In this document: in pieces, positions 42,001 through 48,000 of the stretch
Layout of the letters: each line of letters opens with the position of its first letter
Numbering within the stretch: position 1 is the stretch's first letter
NCBI RefSeq assembly: GCF_000003815.2
Contig: NC_049991.1
Coordinates: 16,848,776 to 16,912,775, forward strand
Length of the DNA stretch: 64,000 nt
DNA from: Branchiostoma floridae
Taxonomy: Eukaryota; Chordata; Leptocardii; Amphioxiformes; Branchiostomatidae
Reading direction: 5' to 3'
The notes under the pieces: model-generated
Database searches by the model: none
The model's input: only the letters and a program-made list of their open reading frames with translations
What the model was told of the DNA's origin: nothing
Program-made: the position numbers and the translations under genes

Positions 42001-45000
42001 AATTAACAGCTGGACGATATGTGGGCAGAATGTGGATATGCATATGTCGGTGTATGATAGAAGCTCGGAGTCGTTTCACCGTTCTCATCCAATTCCAAAA
42101 AGCTTTTCTTCACTAAAGGACAGTTAGTCAGTCAGTCCCATAACGATTGATAATCCTAATGAACATCGTTTCAGATGTGTCGTCATGGAAATAGCCCCGT
42201 GACTAATGTAAATGTCAGAAAAGGGTGGGAAAGCTTAGTCTGTGTAACGCAAACTCCGCTATCCGGAGCTTGTAGACTCCTCCCGCGGCAATGTAGGACG
42301 GGCCTAAGAAGCGCGATTAAATCAGGCTAGGGAAAGCTGGTTGCAGGATTTTCTGTGGTTACACAACGGCTAGATGGAAAGTACACTTCGATCGGAGCAA
42401 TTTTCTGCTTGCATGAAGACTAATGAAGGGGAAATCCTTGTTCCGTAATGTGTATGCTTACCTTTTGATTTGTCTGATGCACATCAATGCTATCGATTTC
42501 TGCAACAACTTCGACTAATATACCTATTCTATCTTTCTATCTTCGTGAATTATCCAACTCTCATGCATGGAATTTCTTTGCCGTAGCGTTGAGATTGAAA
42601 AGAAAGTTTCATTTTGAGCAGTATCCTCTATTTCCGCCCTCAGCATATGACATGTGTTCAGCTTCACGCCTGGGTTGGCAGGTGTTTAACACGTGTTCGT
42701 AACTGCCACTTTTCTTCGCGCGTCCCGGTCAGAGGTCAGCGTATTGCTGCTACAGGACACGCCACAGTAACTGAACCAATTCAGTCTTCATTCGGACTGG
42801 ATATTGGATTCTGTAGGAGCTGTAAGTCTTCAGGCCGGAGTGAAATCAGCCGAAATTGCTTCGGCATACGTCAGCATATTGCACTGTTCAGAGAGTACAA
42901 AAGGTGTTTTGTGAAGTTATGCAAAAACAAATTAAAGTACTTCCACCACTTTGGAAGAAAGTTTAGCTGCCAAGAGTTAAGTCTACGTTTACAAGCTCGT
43001 GCTGGTAGAGGAATAATATATGATTTGTAGAAAATAACGTATTTGTGCTAACCTTATTTCCTGTCTGTTCTGAGCTAGGTCAAGCTAGACTTTGTGGCGT
43101 CTACATACTATTAGACTCCTACTGGGGAAACTCCTACTGCGTAAAACCCTACGGAAAGCGAACAAATACCCCGGTAGCTAAGGACTTTATCTGCGCCTTA
43201 GAGAGCCTGGCGAAGATACTAACAGACTAGACACTGACTTACATGTGTGCATATCTCCCGCAGAAAGCAGACATGGTGGTGACAGACCTGACCATCACGG
43301 CAGAGCGGGAGGAGGATGTGGACTTCACCCTACCTACGTCTACAAACTCATGCTGGTACAGGAAAAGTGTTTGGTTTGTAGACAGTAACACGTTTGTATA
43401 TCTCCCACAGAAAGCAGACATGGCAGTGACAGACCTGACCATCACGGCAGAGCGGGAGGAGGATGTGGACTTCACCCTGCCGTACATTGAGGCCGGCTCC
43501 ACTTTCATCATGAGGAAGAAGGCCCGGGCAGAGTACAACATCATGAACTTCTCCCGCCCTTTCCAGCCCGAGCTGTGGGCTCTGGTGTTCATCACCACAC
43601 TGGCGGTGGCCATCATCCAGTCAGTCATCAACAAACTCAGCCCGTACAGGTAAACAACTCTTTGGATTTGGGTATTGCTCAGGGTGTTAGGCACGATTGT
43701 GTGATGAGTGTCATCATAATGACAATAAATACCTGCACAGGCATGGATATATGTATGACTTTCTTCGGCCAATATTGACATTGGCAAAATCCTAATTCAC
43801 ATCAGCCTTACAGCATCGGATAAACATTCTATTCGAGAATTCTGCCACAAAGGGCACATCTGTAATCTGACTCAGGTCTGTTGCAAAGGTCTTTTCTGCA
43901 AATCCGCCACCAAAGTGTCTTATGAAACACTCTGCAACACATTAATAGAACATACAATGCGACCCAAAACACTGCAAATCATCTCCACTACCAGTGGATA
44001 CATTGCCGGCATTGTCTGAAATTTTGCCATTCATCTGTTGCTTTTTCAACCTTCAAAGTGCAGTAAAGACCAAGTTGTAATATCTTTAATGTTCCCAGTG
44101 GCATCCCAATGGACGAGGACAGTAGCGGGTCAGGAGACTTGGACGAGGAATCGCCCTACACATTCGCAGAGTCCCTGTGGCACTCCTTCGCAGCTCTCAT
44201 CCAGCAGGGACCGGAGTTCTTCCCACGAGCTCCGTCAGGTTGGTAGTAGCTGCGAAGACAATCAGGTTGTCCCTAATTTCTGAGGGACCCCATGGTAGGA
44301 AAGCAGGTAAAAGCAAGTAGAGCTTAGATCCGCAGAATTTAGAAAGATTATCGTTGGCCACAGCTGGAACTTTAAGGAAAAGACTTCTAGTACGAGTGTA
44401 ATTGTTTCCTTCATCTTGCTTAACTCTACTCCTCCACTCTATTTTGAATAGAACTGTTCTCGATCGTCTTCAATATCGTCCAGTAGAGGTTGTTGGAGAT
44501 ACGCATCACAATGGAAACTTTTGCTTTAGCTTTTAGTAGAGGTTTTGGTCATCTGATGATATTGTCTCCACCAGGCCGCATCACGTCGATATTCTGGGGC
44601 ATGGGTATCCTGATCGTGATCGCCACCTACACCGCCAACCTGGCTGCCTTCCTGACCATCAGCCGCCTGGAGACCACCATAGAGTCTGTGGAGGATCTGG
44701 CCGCACAGGTAACACACCTTTATTATTATTACGTTATCGTGTCCTCAATAATACGATTAAGAGGTAGTAGAACAGCAGGTCATACGTTGTCATCTTTGAC
44801 CGATGTGGGTGGATGTGAGGCATACCCTGGACCACCATAGAATCTGTGGAGGATCTCGCCGCACAGGTAGCACACCTTTACGATATCGTGTACACACTAA
44901 CAAGATTTACAGGTAGTAGAACAGCAAATCATACGGTCCTCCACTTTGAATCCAGTGTCTGTAATCAACAAGTTTGCCATCTTTCAGCGATGTGGGTAGA

Positions 45001-48000
45001 TGGAAAACGTATCCTGGACCACCATAGTGAGTCTGTGGAGGATCTGGCCGCCCAGGTAGCACCACTTCACGTTATCGTGTCCTCACTAACAAGGTTAAGA
45101 GGTAGTAGAATAGCAAGTCATACGTTGTCATTCTGACCGATGTGGATGGATGGAAGGCTGTGGAGGATCTCGCCGCACAGGTAGCACACCTTTACGATAT
45201 CGTGTCCTCGCTAACAAGAGTAAGAGGTAGTAGAACAGCAAATCATGCGTTCCTTCACTTTGAATCCAGTCTCTGTAATCAACAAAGTTTGCCATCTTTG
45301 ACCGAAGTGAGTGGATGGAAAGCGTATCCTGGACCACCATAGTGAGTGTGGAGGATCTGGCCGCCCAGGTAGCACCACTTCCCGTTATCGTGTACTCCCT
45401 AACAAGCTTTAGGGATAGTAGAACAGACTTATATTTTAGGAAGGCCACACTGACTTAATGATATGGATCCGGAGGACTTCGCCCTGCATATCAACCTCTT
45501 CCGTTTCCAAAAATATTACACTCAAGCTGCAAAATTAGAAAATATATGCCTCAACTTACAGATTTCTTTCATACCCGAATGGTAAAATCTGTTTCATTGT
45601 TGCGACAATGTTGGATGTCCGAGCAAATCATGTTCCCCCACTCAGTGTCTGAACTCAACAAAGTTTTCCATTTTTGACTGATGTGGGTGGACATATCCTC
45701 TTGATCCAGCATTAAACATAATCTTACTAATGTGGGTGGATGGAAGGCATATCCTGGTGATCCAGGATTAAACACAATCCGGGTGTCAGGATTAGAGCAT
45801 ACTAAACGGTAAATCACATGAGCTTATCGGAGACAGAAGAAACAGTTGATTGATGACTCGGGCTTTGCCAAAGATTGACGAGTTTGTGAGGATCTCGAAC
45901 AGACAGCGCCGCGTAACTACAATGATTCTTGCAGTTACTCAAGCAACTGGTTATGATTTCGGAAACGATCAAACTTGTCAACTAGCATCCACTAGATTTC
46001 GTCAGCGACACTAAAGTGATCTGAAATTGTCTTCATTCATAGTTCGGGTATAAAAGACCAGTTTCAGTCTCAGTGATCTGCAAGAAATTGGTCTTTTGTA
46101 CCCTAACTATGAATGAAGACAATTCCAGATCAGTTCAGTGTCACTGACGAAAACTAGTGGATACTATCTGAAACGTCTGACAGTTTCCAAAATCATATCC
46201 AGTTACTTGAGTAACTACTTTTTGGCATATCATATTACCTGGATATCTAATCTTCATCGACGTACAATCAGTCTTTCCTAGACATCATATAAAATTAGAA
46301 ACAAAGCTAATATCCATGTATATGTACAGGTCAGTTTTGATCAGGCGAATGAGGTACAACTTGTCAAACTCGGGGATTATGGCAGTAAATAATGGTGGTT
46401 ACTGCAGCGTAAATTCAGGAAATGGCTATTATAATTCGTAGTAACAAGATCCCGTGGGATCGTTTTACCAGTTGTTTTTGAATAAAAACTGACTTCTCTG
46501 ACAATTATGAAGCCTCCCTTCCCTTTGCTGATGAGCTCTCAGAGGGGACCACCTCCTGATATGCACGTTTTTATCGTACATGGCTGAAAAAAACTGCTTC
46601 GGATTGCCAGGTCAAGGATGCATGGCCGTCAATATCTACTACCAAAGACCAGCATAACCCCACGGTGCATGAAACGCAGGAAACATCTTAATAGATCTTC
46701 AAACCTGTTGAAGCCTGATGCACTGTTCAAAGCAGTCAGGGTGCACGTGGTACTTCGGATTGCCAGCAGGCCAAGAATGCATAACCGCTAATATCCTATA
46801 CTACCAAGGCCAGCGCCAATGATGTTTTCCGCTCCATAGACGTCAATATTCGATACTACAAGGCTAGCATAATCCCACGGTGCATGAAACGCAGGTTGAA
46901 CACCTTAATAGATCAGACCTGTTGATGCTATTATGCACTGAAGCTGTCAGGGTGGTGCGAAGGATTGCCAGCTCAATTATTTCCTTCACGTGGATACCAA
47001 TATTCGATACTACAAAGCCAGCGTAATCCCACTGTACATGGAGTTTAGTGTAATGAACACGTCAACAAATCACCAAATCCGCATCTGAAGGTCGCCTTGC
47101 TAATGGAGCCTTCGATATGTGCAAAGTTAACTTCAAAGCTCCCTCCAATCTCCAATCGACACAAACCAACATACCAACGTTCCCTGTTATTTCCTAAGCC
47201 CTCTCTTCATTCATTCATAGTTTTGCGCGCGTGAGAGTGCACAAGAAAACAATGATCTGACATATATGTCATTTCTACGGATGAATGATCTCATCAAAAT
47301 GCCACATTACTGTATAGGTCACAGTACAAACTGCTTTACTCGGGGCAAGAAACACGCCTACGGCATCGTGGTTCAAAATGGCACGGAAAAGGGCACACGC
47401 AGGCTTCGACAGTCGAAGTTATTACTTTGTCTGTTCATGAACTTCACCTTCACCTCGCAGATGCTTGATGGACCGCGCTGATCAAAGTAAGAGAATTTCT
47501 GGGAGATTGATGTCAATAATGGTGGCAATAATTCATGACTGAAATAGATTTTTTGCGTGCGCGCTTCCATCAGCTTGCCAAGTGCTATAAATCTTCCGAC
47601 AGAGTCGTGAGCGCACCCAAAACAAAGTTATAAGTCTAACTGTCAAAACCAGCGCGTGTCCTTTTCTGTGCCCTTTTAGAGCACAAAAGCTTGAAAAATA
47701 TAGCTTCATTGCAGTGGTATGTATTAAAGTGCTGCATTTTCTCATAGACATAAATGATATTAAGGGCAATAAAACCTGATGACGCCATCCATATGGCCCA
47801 GAGCACTTTTAAGATTTAGAATTCTTTCATGCCCATCTATCAGTATTCGTCACTGCTCCATTCTTCCTCAAATCATTAATGATAAAAGAGTGGGTCGAAA
47901 TGCCAATTTAGCCAGGTGAAGTACCTTAAGTGACGATGTAAACGCCACAATCTTTTCACGGCAATGAACAAAAAATGATGAGTTATCAATTGTATGCAGT

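Noticed and set aside
42614..43030. 138-codon plus-strand gene
   Set aside because: No domain, compositionally like non-coding sequence, and it runs into the duplicated intron end before exon 12.
44688..45380. Alternative mutually exclusive exons after receptor exon 14
   Set aside because: The copies contain only the exon tail, lack an acceptor and are closed by stops, so they cannot replace the exon.
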